Of a stretch of 64,000 nucleotides of DNA, positions 48,360 through 58,500 are shown in pieces (the stretch's first letter is position 1; each line of letters opens with the position of its first letter). The DNA lies in the NCBI GenBank assembly GCA_003116995.1, contig BDSL01000073.1, positions 434,001-498,000 on the forward strand, read 5' to 3'. Source of the stretch: Yamagishiella unicocca. Its lineage: Eukaryota > Chlorophyta > Chlorophyceae > Chlamydomonadales > Volvocaceae. The notes below the pieces were generated by a model. That model had not been told where the DNA came from, did no database searches, and saw only the letters and a list, made by a program, of their open reading frames with translations. The position numbers were made by a program, and so were the translations under genes.

Positions 48360-49674
48360 CTTGGCTCTTGTCCTCGAGCGATGTCGAGAGCAAATCCTGG
48401 TAACCTCCCACGCAAAAAGGTGCTCAATACATTAAGTTAGCGTTCACGCAGGGATTGAAATCCTGTTGCGCGAAAAGCAATGACACAACGTCGGGGAGTA
48501 TGGATCCAACGGGATCCAACTTGCTGCTGCTCTGGTGCTCTTGAGCGCCGAACAAATTACTGCTCCTTCAAAGTTATCTCTGGGAGTTCTGGAAGGAGCT
48601 TTACAAGTTCGTCTGCTAATGCTGCCGGCGTTCACGTAGGGGTAGATTCTGCCTTGACCCCAAAGAAGTTTGGAGCTTCACGGGATTCGCAATTATGTTT
48701 CCACCTTGAGCAACCCAATTTTCATACTCGTCAATGCTTCACGTGGGACCCTTTCCCGGTTGGCCTCAAGGTGGCTATGCAGGGTTGTGCCAACTGCCAA
48801 GCATGCCCAGCCCGTCATGGTCCTATCCGACGTCGGGCTCGGTCGGCCCGCTGCCCGATTTCTTGGCGCTGGTGGTGCACGGACCCTTGGTTATCAGCAC
48901 CTACAGCCTGAGTCTTACTGCACTGCCCGCATCGGCATCACCGGCCTGACGTACGCACGTACCGGTCGCTGTTCCATGTGCTCCGATGTGCTGGTCCGGT
49001 CCTTACTGCGCATAGGTTACGTTTTAGACTTACAAGGCTTGCAGCTCATCCCTATCTGCTGATAACCCTATCAACCCAACGTCCTAATGATAGTCTTACC
49101 ATAGTCTTTCGGGCGTCCCCTTGTGGCGGGTCTCTGCGCTGCGCTCCGCAAGGTTCCGCGTATCGGTGTCAACGTGTTTCAATCCTTCTCAAGTGTACAC
49201 GACGTATGCCGTCCCCAGCCGGGCCTGGATGAGCACGTCCCGCATGGGAAGACAATGTCCTGCGTACCCATTCCTCAGCCATGTTCGGAAGGCGCGGGAG
49301 GGTGCATTATATCAAATACGTATATCTCCCTACTTGCAGTTGCGCCCCAGCATGCCACCGGCATCCCACCTTTCCTGCTCGGCCAGGTCCAAATGGCTCA
49401 GCTCATAACGTCGGCTGTTAAATGAGGTAGAAGGCGGCAGCAATTCTGACAGGCCCCCGACTTCGGAGCGGTTGTTTGTCCCAACCCTGGCTACGACATA
49501 TGCTCTTACAATCAGTACGTATGGTATACAATATCACATGAAATATACTGGAATCTGTGATCCTGCGCACAGTGTGATACAGCAGCGTCGAAACGCTGCA
49601 AAGCGAAAGTCTATAGCATAGCCGAAAGTCTATAGCATAGCTACGGGCTGTTCCCAAACAAACACAGTGCACTT
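48360..49674. other. Shared upstream region of ankyrin gene (-) and glucuronokinase (+)
   Basis: A 1.3-kb divergent region. Open frames at 48480-48911 and 49123-49425 (+, the latter with no ATG) have no recognised domain. A short direct repeat AAAGTCTATAGCATAG occurs twice at 49605-49640, within 75 nt of the glucuronokinase start. Nothing else is supported. Confidence 0.4.
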
Positions 49675-52600
49675 ATGTCAGATACAGATGATTGCGCGGG
49701 ACCTGGGCCTTCTTCCTTCGCAGCAAGAGGCATTGGCGCCATCACATGCCGGACGTACGCTCGTGTCGGGTTGTTTGGCAACCCCAGTGATCAATATGGC
49801 GGGAGGACAATTGCGTTTTCCCTCGAAAACTTTTATGCCGAGGCAAGCTTTGCGCAACAGCGATACTCGAAACCCCACTCTCCGCGTCGAGACTCCTATC
49901 ACATCAGGCGTTTGGGTTGATGGTGGCTGCAATCCTGCAGCCATGTTGCGCCGTTTGACAGCATGGCATCTTCCTCTTTCTGTCTCTCCTGTCTGCGCTC
50001 CGAACCCGCAGCCCGCGTTCTCGATCCGCAATGTCTACAGTAGCACCAGCTCCTCAACATCTCCCGACGCCCTCCAACCTGCAATTCCCTCCACATGAAC
50101 CCTGATCCCCCCTCCCCCTCATCCTCATCCTCACGCCGCTCGCGACCCCAAGGTGACGCTCACTCCGTCGACCGACGCCTCGGCGGCCATCCGCATCCTG
50201 CCGCACCCAGTGTACGACAGTACTGAGTACGGATCTCTGACGGAGCTGGTGGCCAGGACCTCCGGCGAGGGCTTGTACGGAGGCGTGCGGCTATTAACGG
50301 TGCGCATGGGGGGCACCATCAGGGAGGGGACGACCCAGCGGGTGCCTGCTGCCGGCGCCTACCTGCATGCTGCATACTTTCTACTAATGGGATGGCGACC
50401 GGCTCCTGCGGTGGGTGCGCAGTGCTTATGGCAGTACTCGGTGTGGTGTACATACGGTCAAGTTAGACCGAAAAGATAAGACAACGCCACGTTTCCACAT
50501 TCTATGACTGCTGGTTACTGCCGTGCTTTGCTTTGCGTTCGTTTTCCGCATCTTTCGTCGATGAATGCCATTCATTTGATGATTGCGTCCCCGCGAGCGA
50601 CTCGTTGCAGGCCGCCTGCAAGCGCTTCGCCGAGCACTGCGCGCACAACGGCATTAAGCTCCGGAACCACACGAATGGCGGCGGTTTTGCGCTGTCGTAC
50701 GATACCACGGTGCCGCGCCAGACGGGAATGGCCGGGTCGTCCGCCATCATCTACTCCAGTGCGTGGGGGGCGGGAGGGGGCGGGAGGGGCGAAATGGGCA
50801 GGGGGGGAGGGTTATGGGCTATGTGGATGTGCCTTGCGCGGCTTGCTTGGGGTTTGGTGCTGCTTCAGTACAGCGTCCTACTGCTTCCATGAACAGGTGA
50901 CGTGTGTGGGGGGTGGGGGCGGCAGCAGTGCCGTCTGCGTCACAGCTGCGACCGCACGGCAACTCCGGTGCGGGTGTGTACTGGGCGGGAACTAGCATAG
51001 TGGGTACGAACCAGCATAGTGGGTATGAATTAGCGTAGCGGGTACGAACTAGCATAGTGGGTATGAACTAGCGTAGCGGGTACGAACTCACATAGCGGGT
51101 ATGGACGTCTCCCCCGCCCCATGTCGTGTAACCGGGTCTCCTCGCCAGCCTCCAACACGGCCACCGCCATACCTTGAAGTACCAGGCCCGTCGACACCTG
51201 TAGGCAACATGTACGAATGCACCTATAGGCAACATGTACGAATGCACCTGTAGGCAACATGTACGAATGCACCTGTAGGCAACATGTACGAATGCACCTG
51301 TAGGCAATATGTACGATTGCACCTGTAGGCAACATGTACGAATGCACCTGTAGGCAACATGTACGAATGCACCTGTAGGCAATATGTACGATTGCACCTG
51401 TAGGCAACATGTACGAATGCACCTGTAGGCAACATGTACGAATCGCAACCCGCTGCCCGCCTCACCCCCCCTCCCCCTCATCCAAACGGCAGCGATTAAG
51501 TGTCTAATGGAGTGGTACGGCGTAGGCGAGGCCGAGCTGCCGTACTCTGCCCGGCCGGGGCTGGTGCTGTCCGTAGAAGCGGGGGAGCTGGGCATTGCAG
51601 CCGGGCTGCAGGATCGGGTGGTGCAGGTGCGGTGGAAAAGGAAGTCAAGGTTGCGGAGTCACGGGGCGAAGGCGAGCAAGGGGGGCGCGGCAGCGAGTAA
51701 AGCAGTGCGGCGCAAGGGCTGGAGGCAGGAGGGAGGGGGTGTCATGGAGTGCAACTCTGCCTGCCCTCAGTACGTCAGCCGGATCAGCACCGCGCGTCGC
51801 TGGGGCGCTTGAGCTCGTGGGTGTAGGGTGGGGGGTTTGGCATAAAAAGACCGGTTTGGGGGTGGGCCTACATGTGGATGGGTTGGGTGGGTGAGTTGGA
51901 AGAATAACCCGTGACCGGACAGCGCTGGGTGGCTGGTGGGCAGGGGTAGGGGTGCGAGGAAGACCCGTGGGTGCGAGAAACTTCGTTACGAACAGGTGTA
52001 GAGTGGGGGCACCCACGTGAGGTGGGGGTGCGGAGGAAGGCGCGTACCGTTGGCGCGCACCGGGGGCCCTGGGCCCAGTCCACCTACCTCGACCAGCAAC
52101 CTAACGACGCCTGCGTCTTGCCCGTGTGCTCCGACGGAACGATACGCACCCAAAGGTGTACGGCGGCGTCGTACACATGGATTTTGACCTCGCACACATG
52201 GCCTCGCACGGCGGGGTGGGCCGCTACAGCCGGCTGGACGCGTCTCTGCTGCCGCGACCGCTGCTCGTCATGTACTCTGAGAACCCCAGCGAAAGCGGAA
52301 AGGTGCGGAAATGTGTGGTGGTGCTCATGTGCGGTGGTGCCTGCCTTGCATGCGATGCGATGCGGCGTTGTGGTGCGTGTCGGCTGCTGCATAATTGCGC
52401 CGCGACTTCGATATGGGGCGGCCAGTCCAATACAGGCAACAGGGGCACAGCAGGCTGCCGTACGTTGCAACAGGTGGTGGGTCGTGATGTCTGTGTGTCT
52501 GTGTTTTTTCATGGCGCCGTATGGATAGGGTGGGCGCAATTGTCATTTCCCCCGCGGGTTACCGCGGGTGGGCTTGCGGGGTGCAATAATGAACGCTGAA

Positions 52601-54750
52601 TGACTTAAACCCTAAAACCCTAAAACCCTGACGCGTGTACCCGTATGCGGGTGCCGTACGTGCGCACATGTGTAACGGTGTCCCGCATGCTGGGGGCCTC
52701 AGGTCCACAGCGGTGTCAAGGCCAAGTGGCTGGCGGGGGACGAGCAGGTGGGGATGACCAGGGGGGGGGATGAGCAGGTGGGGATGACCAGGGGGGGGAT
52801 GAGCAGGTGGGGATGACCAGGGGGGGGGGATGAGCAGGTGGGGATGACCAGGGGGGGGATGAGCAGGTGGGGATGACCAGGGGGGGGATGAGCAGGTGGG
52901 GATGACCAGGGGGGGGATGAGCAGGTGGGGATGACCAGGGGGGGGATGAGCAGGTGGGGATGACCAGGGGGGGGATGAGCAGGTGGGGATGACCAGGGGG
53001 GGGATGAGCAGGTGGGGATGACCAGGGGGGGGGGGATGAGCAGGTGGGGATGACCAGGGGGGGGATGAGCAGGTGGGGATGACCAGGGGGGGGGGATGAG
53101 CAGGTGGGGATGACCAGGGGGGGGGATGAGCAGGGGGGATGACCAGGGGGGGACGAGCAGGTGGGGACGACCAGGGGGGGGGCATAAAAACCGTGGACGC
53201 GGAAAGGACAGGATAGTTGGCGCATGGTCGGCGGACCAGGGGGAGAGGAGGACGGGGATGAAGAGGGTAACTGGTGGGGCGACACGCGGGCAGCGAAGCG
53301 CTGCCTGGGTTGGCGTTTGAGAGGTTGCCAGTAGGTCGGTGCTTCGAAGGAGATACCCCTAGTTGGGAAGGGGCCGAGGTGAGCGGTGGCGACGTGTTGT
53401 GGGGCTGCTGGCGGTGAGGCGGCAGGGTCGGGGCGAGGGATTGCAGGCAGCGGTCTTGGGATTCACTTGATGGCTTGCTTGGTGCTTGGCATCGCCCGGC
53501 AGGGCGATGAAGTAAGCCCGTACGGCGAACACCCGACATAAATGCTACACGTCCATACCCACCATTGCCACAACCGGCACCATGTACGACACCCGCACGA
53601 GGACTACGGCCCAGTCGCCCAAACCCCACCTGGTGTATCGTCCAGACCCACCTGCCCTCACGCCCCCTACCACGACCCCTACCTACCAGGTCCGCTCCCT
53701 CATGGCGAAGGTCGCGGAGTGCGGAGACGAGGGACTGCGGCTGCTGCTGGCCGCCCCCGCCCCGGCCCCCGCCCCTGACTCCGCCTCCGGTTCCGGGCTC
53801 CTCCCTGGAGCCAATCGCGACGAGCAGCTGGCGGCGCTGATGAACAAAAACTTCGATCTGCGGTGCGCTGGGGAACAGGCTTAAGGAAAGCGAGATCCTT
53901 ACTCCTTCTGCGCCGGCGGCCAGCGAAATATTACTTTTCGTGCCCGCAAGTGTATGTGTTTTGGACGGGGCGGGGGGAGTTGTTTCCTCCGCCACCGCAT
54001 TGCCCAATGCGTGCTGCACAATGCGCGCTCTCGCTGCGCGCGCGCCTTCCCAACCCAGCCACCCCGCCCACCCCGCTGTTCCTCACTCATCCGCCCACCT
54101 CTCTTGGACCGTGTATGAATGAAGCCGCGCCCTGTTCGGCGACGAAGTCCTGGGCGCCTGCAACTTGCGGATGGTGGAGCTAGCCAGGTGGGGATGCTGA
54201 CGAGGAACTACCGCTTTGCTAGCTACCCCGCGCATACCCAGGGGGGCTGCGAGCCCCCTCCGTCCCGCGGTTCCCGTCCCGGTGCGCGTCCCTTACAGCG
54301 ACCTTCTAGCGCCGCCTTACGTACGGCACATGCCACGTGTCCATGCGGCTGCACGCCTGCCTGGTCGTTGCTTGGGTGCAGCTGACACTATCTACAGTCG
54401 ACGCACGCGTCCCGTCCACCGCGGGGGCTCAATGCGAGCGGCGGGCGCTTTCTTCTCCACTCCTTAACCCTGGACCCCACCCTACCCGTCTGTTCTAAAC
54501 GGGTTTTTCGGGGCATCCACGGGTCTTCCTCGAACCCCACTCCTAAACCCTGGACCCCACTCCACCCAGGTCCGTGGGCGCTGGCGTCAACTTCACGGGC
54601 AGCGGTGGCGCGGTGGTTGTGTATTGTCCGGCCGGGGAGGAGCAGGCGGCGGCACTGCGGGCAGCGGCGGCGGCGGAGGGTTTTACACTGGTTGCTGCGC
54701 GGGTGGGTCCGGAGGCAGCGCACCTGCCACCGCCACCGCCGCCGCCATAA
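49675..54750 (+). CDS. GLCAK: Glucuronokinase (GHMP kinase family)
   Basis: Exons: 49675-49842, 50153-50299, 50611-50758, 51493-51626, 52156-52302, 52703-52747, 53690-53862, 54125-54187, 54570-54750. They join in frame to 401 residues (plant enzymes are about 360). The enzyme phosphorylates D-glucuronate to glucuronate 1-phosphate, which feeds UDP-glucuronate for wall polysaccharides. Family text is clear throughout: YARVGLFGNPSDQYGGRTIA, GGVRLL, SYDTTVPRQTGMAGSSAI (GHMP phosphate-binding motif), ELGIAAGLQDRVVQVYGGVV, MDF, YSENPSESGKVHSGVKAKWL, MNKNFDLRRALFGDEVLG and FTGSGGAVVVYCP. The extra length comes from an Ala-Pro insert in exon 7 and a polyproline C-terminus. Intron 1 appears to be GC-AG (GAG|GCAAGC). 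The start is the only ATG giving the family N-terminus. Confidence 0.95.
50990..51105 (+). repeat. ~19-bp tandem repeat in glucuronokinase intron 3
   Basis: About six units of GGGTACGAACTAGCATAGT, alternating with GGGTATGAAYTAGCGTAGC. Confidence 0.85.
51196..51442 (+). repeat. 25-bp tandem repeat, about 10 copies, intron 3
   Basis: Units of GCACCTGTAGGCAACATGTA + CGAAT, with a variant (AATATGTACGATT) at two regular places, so a higher-order repeat of about four units is visible. Confidence 0.93.
51953..51996 (-). repeat. Dispersed intron module A, copy 8 (diverged)
   Basis: Reverse-orientation copy with GCGAGGAAGACCCGTGGGTG then CGAGAAACTTCGTTACGAACAG, in glucuronokinase intron 4. Confidence 0.65.
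52604..52631 (+). repeat. Interstitial telomere-type repeat in glucuronokinase intron
   Basis: Three CCCTAAAA units lie about 70 nt upstream of the exon at 52703. Confidence 0.75.
52738..53183 (+). repeat. 27-30-bp minisatellite carrying copied 5' splice sites
   Basis: About 16 units of GATGAGCAGGTGGGGATGAC + CAGGGGGGG with variable G-run length. The first unit overlaps the end of exon 6 (GACGAGCAG|GTGGGGATGACC), so each unit repeats the exon end and its GT donor. Confidence 0.92.
53186..53245 (+). repeat. Dispersed module C
   Basis: GGCATAAAAACCGTGGACGC followed by GGACAGGATAGTTGGCGCAT and GGTCGGCGGAC. The second part recurs near 19566-19600 and the first near 18147. Confidence 0.7.
54489..54538 (+). 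repeat. Dispersed intron module A, copy 9
   Basis: CTGTTCTAAACGGGTTTTTC, GGGGCATCCACGGGTCTTCC, TCGAACCCC. The CGAACC end lies about 33 nt upstream of the acceptor of the last glucuronokinase exon (54570). Confidence 0.82.
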
Positions 54751-55518
54751 CCGACAACGACCACCACACCGGTGCCATATTTATGGCCGCCTGCCCTCCC
54801 TAGAGCGGTCTGTGACGCCAGTCGGCGCACACACGTGCGCGGTTGATGCATGCTAGCGGCCTAGTCCCGCGTGGCATGTATGGTGGGCGGTGTTGTTCCA
54901 GGAGATAGGGCGTACCTGCCGTTTCAGCGTGAGCGTCCTTGGATGTTATATAGGGCGCAGTTTTTTATTCTGTGGCGGCAACGGACAGCGGAAAGTAGGC
55001 CAGTTCGCATTCCAGTACAAGGGGCAGCCGTACAGTGGTGGTGGTCAGGGGCACCCAGGCAGGGGCACCCAGGCACGAGTGGGAGTCGGTGCTCGTTCCA
55101 GTCGACTCTGGGGCCCGGAACACTTGGTCGGACTGGGAGGGCTGTGATAACGGGGTGAGAGCACTTGACACTTGCACCAACACTCGCAGCTTTGCGTCCT
55201 TCGTAGGATACCCTCCGCAGCCACAGTGTCGTACCGTGGAGCGCCCTGCCCGCTGTCCCTGCCCACGGGCCCCAATCCTCTGGGCTTAAAACATAGGAGC
55301 ACCGATGGCTTCCCGGCCGTATCTGTCACCTGCTCATCCATCCAGAAGCCCCTGAGATCCAGAAACTTCCAGCTCGACATCACCTTGCCTCCAGCCCAAC
55401 AACACCTTGCCGCCAGCCCAACAACACCTTGCCGCCAGCCCAACGCCCGCTCGCTAGCTCCTGGTCACCACACATCCCGCTAGCCCTTGGTCGTAACACA
55501 TCCCTCCGTCCCACAGTC
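54751..55518. other. Convergent 3' flank of glucuronokinase and dioxygenase genes
   Basis: 768 bp with no gene. It includes the 22-bp triplication at 55380-55447. Neither gene shows an obvious nearby TGTAA. Confidence 0.5.
55380..55447 (+). repeat. 22-bp tandem repeat, 3 copies
   Basis: Units of CCAGCCCAACAACACCTTGC + CG, just beyond the dioxygenase stop codon and probably in its 3' UTR. Confidence 0.85.
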
Positions 55519-58500
55519 TCACGCCGGCTCCAGGGGCACGTGCATCATCGTGCCCGGCACCACAATGCCGCCCCGGTCGCCAACCGCCAGGGAGCCGTAC
55601 CTACAGTGCAGGGCACGGGCGCCGTACGTGAAGCAGTACGTAGTACGACGACAAACAGGGCAGGCAGGCGGTGAAGTTGCCCCGTGTGTGTGCGTGCATG
55701 TGTGAGTATGTGTTTATGTGCCACTGAGCCGAAAAAGGACCTCGCAGGTTGCGTGCTCACGCGCCCCCCCACATGTGACGGCTTCCTACCTAGGCTTCCT
55801 AGTCCACGGGCTCTTCGCAACCCCGCCTGTGGCCAATTCCAAACGAGTGCACCAATTCCAAACGAGAGCACCAATTCCAAACGAGTGCACCAATTCCAAA
55901 CGAGTGCACCAATCAATTCCAAACGAGTGCACCAATTTCAAATGAGTGCACCAATTACAAACGAGTGCACAAATTCGTTCCAAACGAGTGCACCAATTCC
56001 AAAACGAGTGCACCAAGCGTCGCCCCATCGTGTTTTTCAGTGCCGACCCATCCACCACCTCACCTCGCCTCGAAGGCCGTCGGCAGCGGCCTAGCGCCCG
56101 GCGTCGCCAGCCACAGCCTCAGCAGGTGGCGCCGGCGGGAGGGGTCCGGCCAGTCGACGAAGCCGGTGCGATCGTGCAGCATGTTGTGGTTGTGCACGAA
56201 CTGCATGTCGCCAGGCGCAAGGCGCATGGTGAGGTGCAGGGAGGGGTCGTTGGCCAGGGCATCGAGGGCGTCCAGCGCGGCCACGTCCTTGAGGTAGGGT
56301 GGTTTCGGGGCGGGAGCGAAGAACGAGCGAAGGGGTTGGGTGTTGGGCCTTATTAGAAGCTTTGAGGTATTGGAATCGGACGCTGGCAATCGGGCGAGGA
56401 AGGCGCCGGAGGGGGAGGAGGGAGTTGCATGGCGTGGTATGTGGTGGGGGTGGGGCTGGGCGTGGGGTAGGTGTGTTTCGGGAGGCCGCGTGCAGGGGAA
56501 ACGGTGGTGCGGGTTCGGTTCTTCGCCCGCGCCCTGTCTATTTTGAATTATCGGAGGTTTCCGAGCTGCTCGCCCAGAGAGGGGGGTCACGTGCTGCCTT
56601 GCGCCCGCCCCAGCCCCTGTCCGCCGACTCCAAGCAAGGAGACAAACATCTTAACCACCAAAGCAACCAGGACGCACCCAACCAACCAACAAACCAACCA
56701 ACCAACTAACCAACCAACCACCAAGCAACAAACCTCGGTTGTCAGGCGACGGGCCTGCGGGAAGCGCTGTGCGCTGTCGAAGTACTGCCGCTGGTAGAAG
56801 ACGGTCAGGTGGCCGCCGTGCCTGATCAGGATGCAGGCATTCCACCGAGGCAATGGACGGTCGTTGAGGTTTGGCGGGATGGGTTGGATCGGGGAGCGAA
56901 GAAGCGAAGCAGGGGCTGCTAGTTAGGTGTAGCAGTAGCCAGTAGCCAGGGGCTGATAGTTAGGTGCAGCAGTAGCCAGTAGCCAGGGGCTGATAGCTAG
57001 GTGCAGCAGTAGCCAGTAACCAGGGGCTGATAGTTAGGTGCAGCAGTAGCCAGTAACCAGGGGCTGATAGTTAGGTGCAGCAGTAGCCAGTAACCAGGGG
57101 CTGATAGTTAGGTGCAGCAGTAGCCAGTAACCAGGGGCTGATAGCTAGGTGCAGCAGTAGCCAGTAGCCAGGGGCTGATAGTTAGGTGCAGCAGTAGCCA
57201 GTAACCAGGGGCTGATAGCTAGGTGCAGCAGTAGCCAGTAGCCAGGGGCTGATAGCTAGGTGCAGCAGTAGCCAGTAGAAGAGGACGCGTATGGCATCGA
57301 GTGCCGATAGAACGCCACTTGTCAGGGGTGGGTGTCGGGTTGGCTTACGTGCGGTCTCGAAGATGGCTCGCTCTTGCTCTTACTCTGTCTAGCCGGTAGT
57401 TCTCAACACCACCAAGCTTGGACTTTGGCTTGTTGGTATACATCAGCTTGGGAGTACGTGCTCGAGAGGCGGCGTTCCGAAGCCTTGTCGTACCGTAGGC
57501 AGACAAGGCGTCGCATCTCACCAACCAGCACACACCCCTGGAGCGCCTCCGCTCCGTCTACTCGCCTCCCGTCGCTTCTGGACCGCCATCTTCACCGCCT
57601 TGGTTTGTCGGCCGTGGATTCGCGGATTCTCTTTAAACCCCCCTGGAGCGCTCCGGTAGTACGGCAGCGCAGCCCCCGCCACCGCCCCTGGAGCGCCCTT
57701 TCCGAGGCAGTGCAACCCGCCCGGATCTTTTCTGTATTCCCGCCCTCCTGCCCTCCCGCCCTCCCGCCCTCCAGCCCTCCCGCCCTCCCGCCCTCCCGCC
57801 CTCCCGCCCTCCCGCCCTCCCGCCCTACCAGCTGAACACGGGTATGTTAAAAAAGGGCAGCTGCCCGGCCGGCACCTCGCCCCGCCGGTCATGAGGCATG
57901 GGCGTCAGCAGCCGCCGCAGCAGCTGAGGAGCTTCGCGCCGAAGCTCGTTGAACAGCGTGTCGGCGCTCACCAGCAGCGAGTCGCCGCCGGACCTAGCTT
58001 CCCGCAGGCACAGCAGCCCTACCACGTCACAGCTGGGGAACGACGTGAAGAGGCACGGGAGCGAGGGAGTAGGGTATTTTGGGGGGGTTTATAAGAGGGG
58101 TAGGCGGGGGCAGGGGCGCAGCCACGGATAACTGACGAGGCGGTTGGTTAGTTGGAGGTCGTACTGCAACCCCCTGCATGGAGTACGGCCGCGGGTGGAG
58201 CCAGGCCCGTGAGAAGCCTCTGCTGCCGCCCCATGAGAGAGAGAGGAGGGCGGCGTCCCCTCAGGCCGCCCCAGCCCGTGCAAACGAGTGCCCCAAGCGT
58301 TTTTTCGTCGATTTATTTATTTTACTTGTCTCTTAAGTGCCGCCCTGCGCGTTTCCTCTCAACCCTCCTCAGCAGCCTCCTTGGAGGCAGGAGAGGGCGG
58401 GCGCCAGGGAGGGCGCCAGGGGGGGCGCCAGGGAGGGCGCCAGGGAGGGCGCCAGGGAGGGCGCCAGGGAGGGCGCCAGGGAGGGCGCCAGGGAGGGCGC

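Noticed and set aside
48480..49425. Plus-strand frames between ankyrin and glucuronokinase genes
   Set aside because: No domain, several stops between them and no clear splice sites; left as intergenic.
51068..51595. 175- and 130-residue minus-strand repeat proteins
   Set aside because: They are created by the 25-bp intron array inside glucuronokinase.
52559..54019. 486-residue minus-strand frame rich in PPWSSPPAHP
   Set aside because: It runs through the donor-site minisatellite. It is repeat-driven and antisense to glucuronokinase exons.
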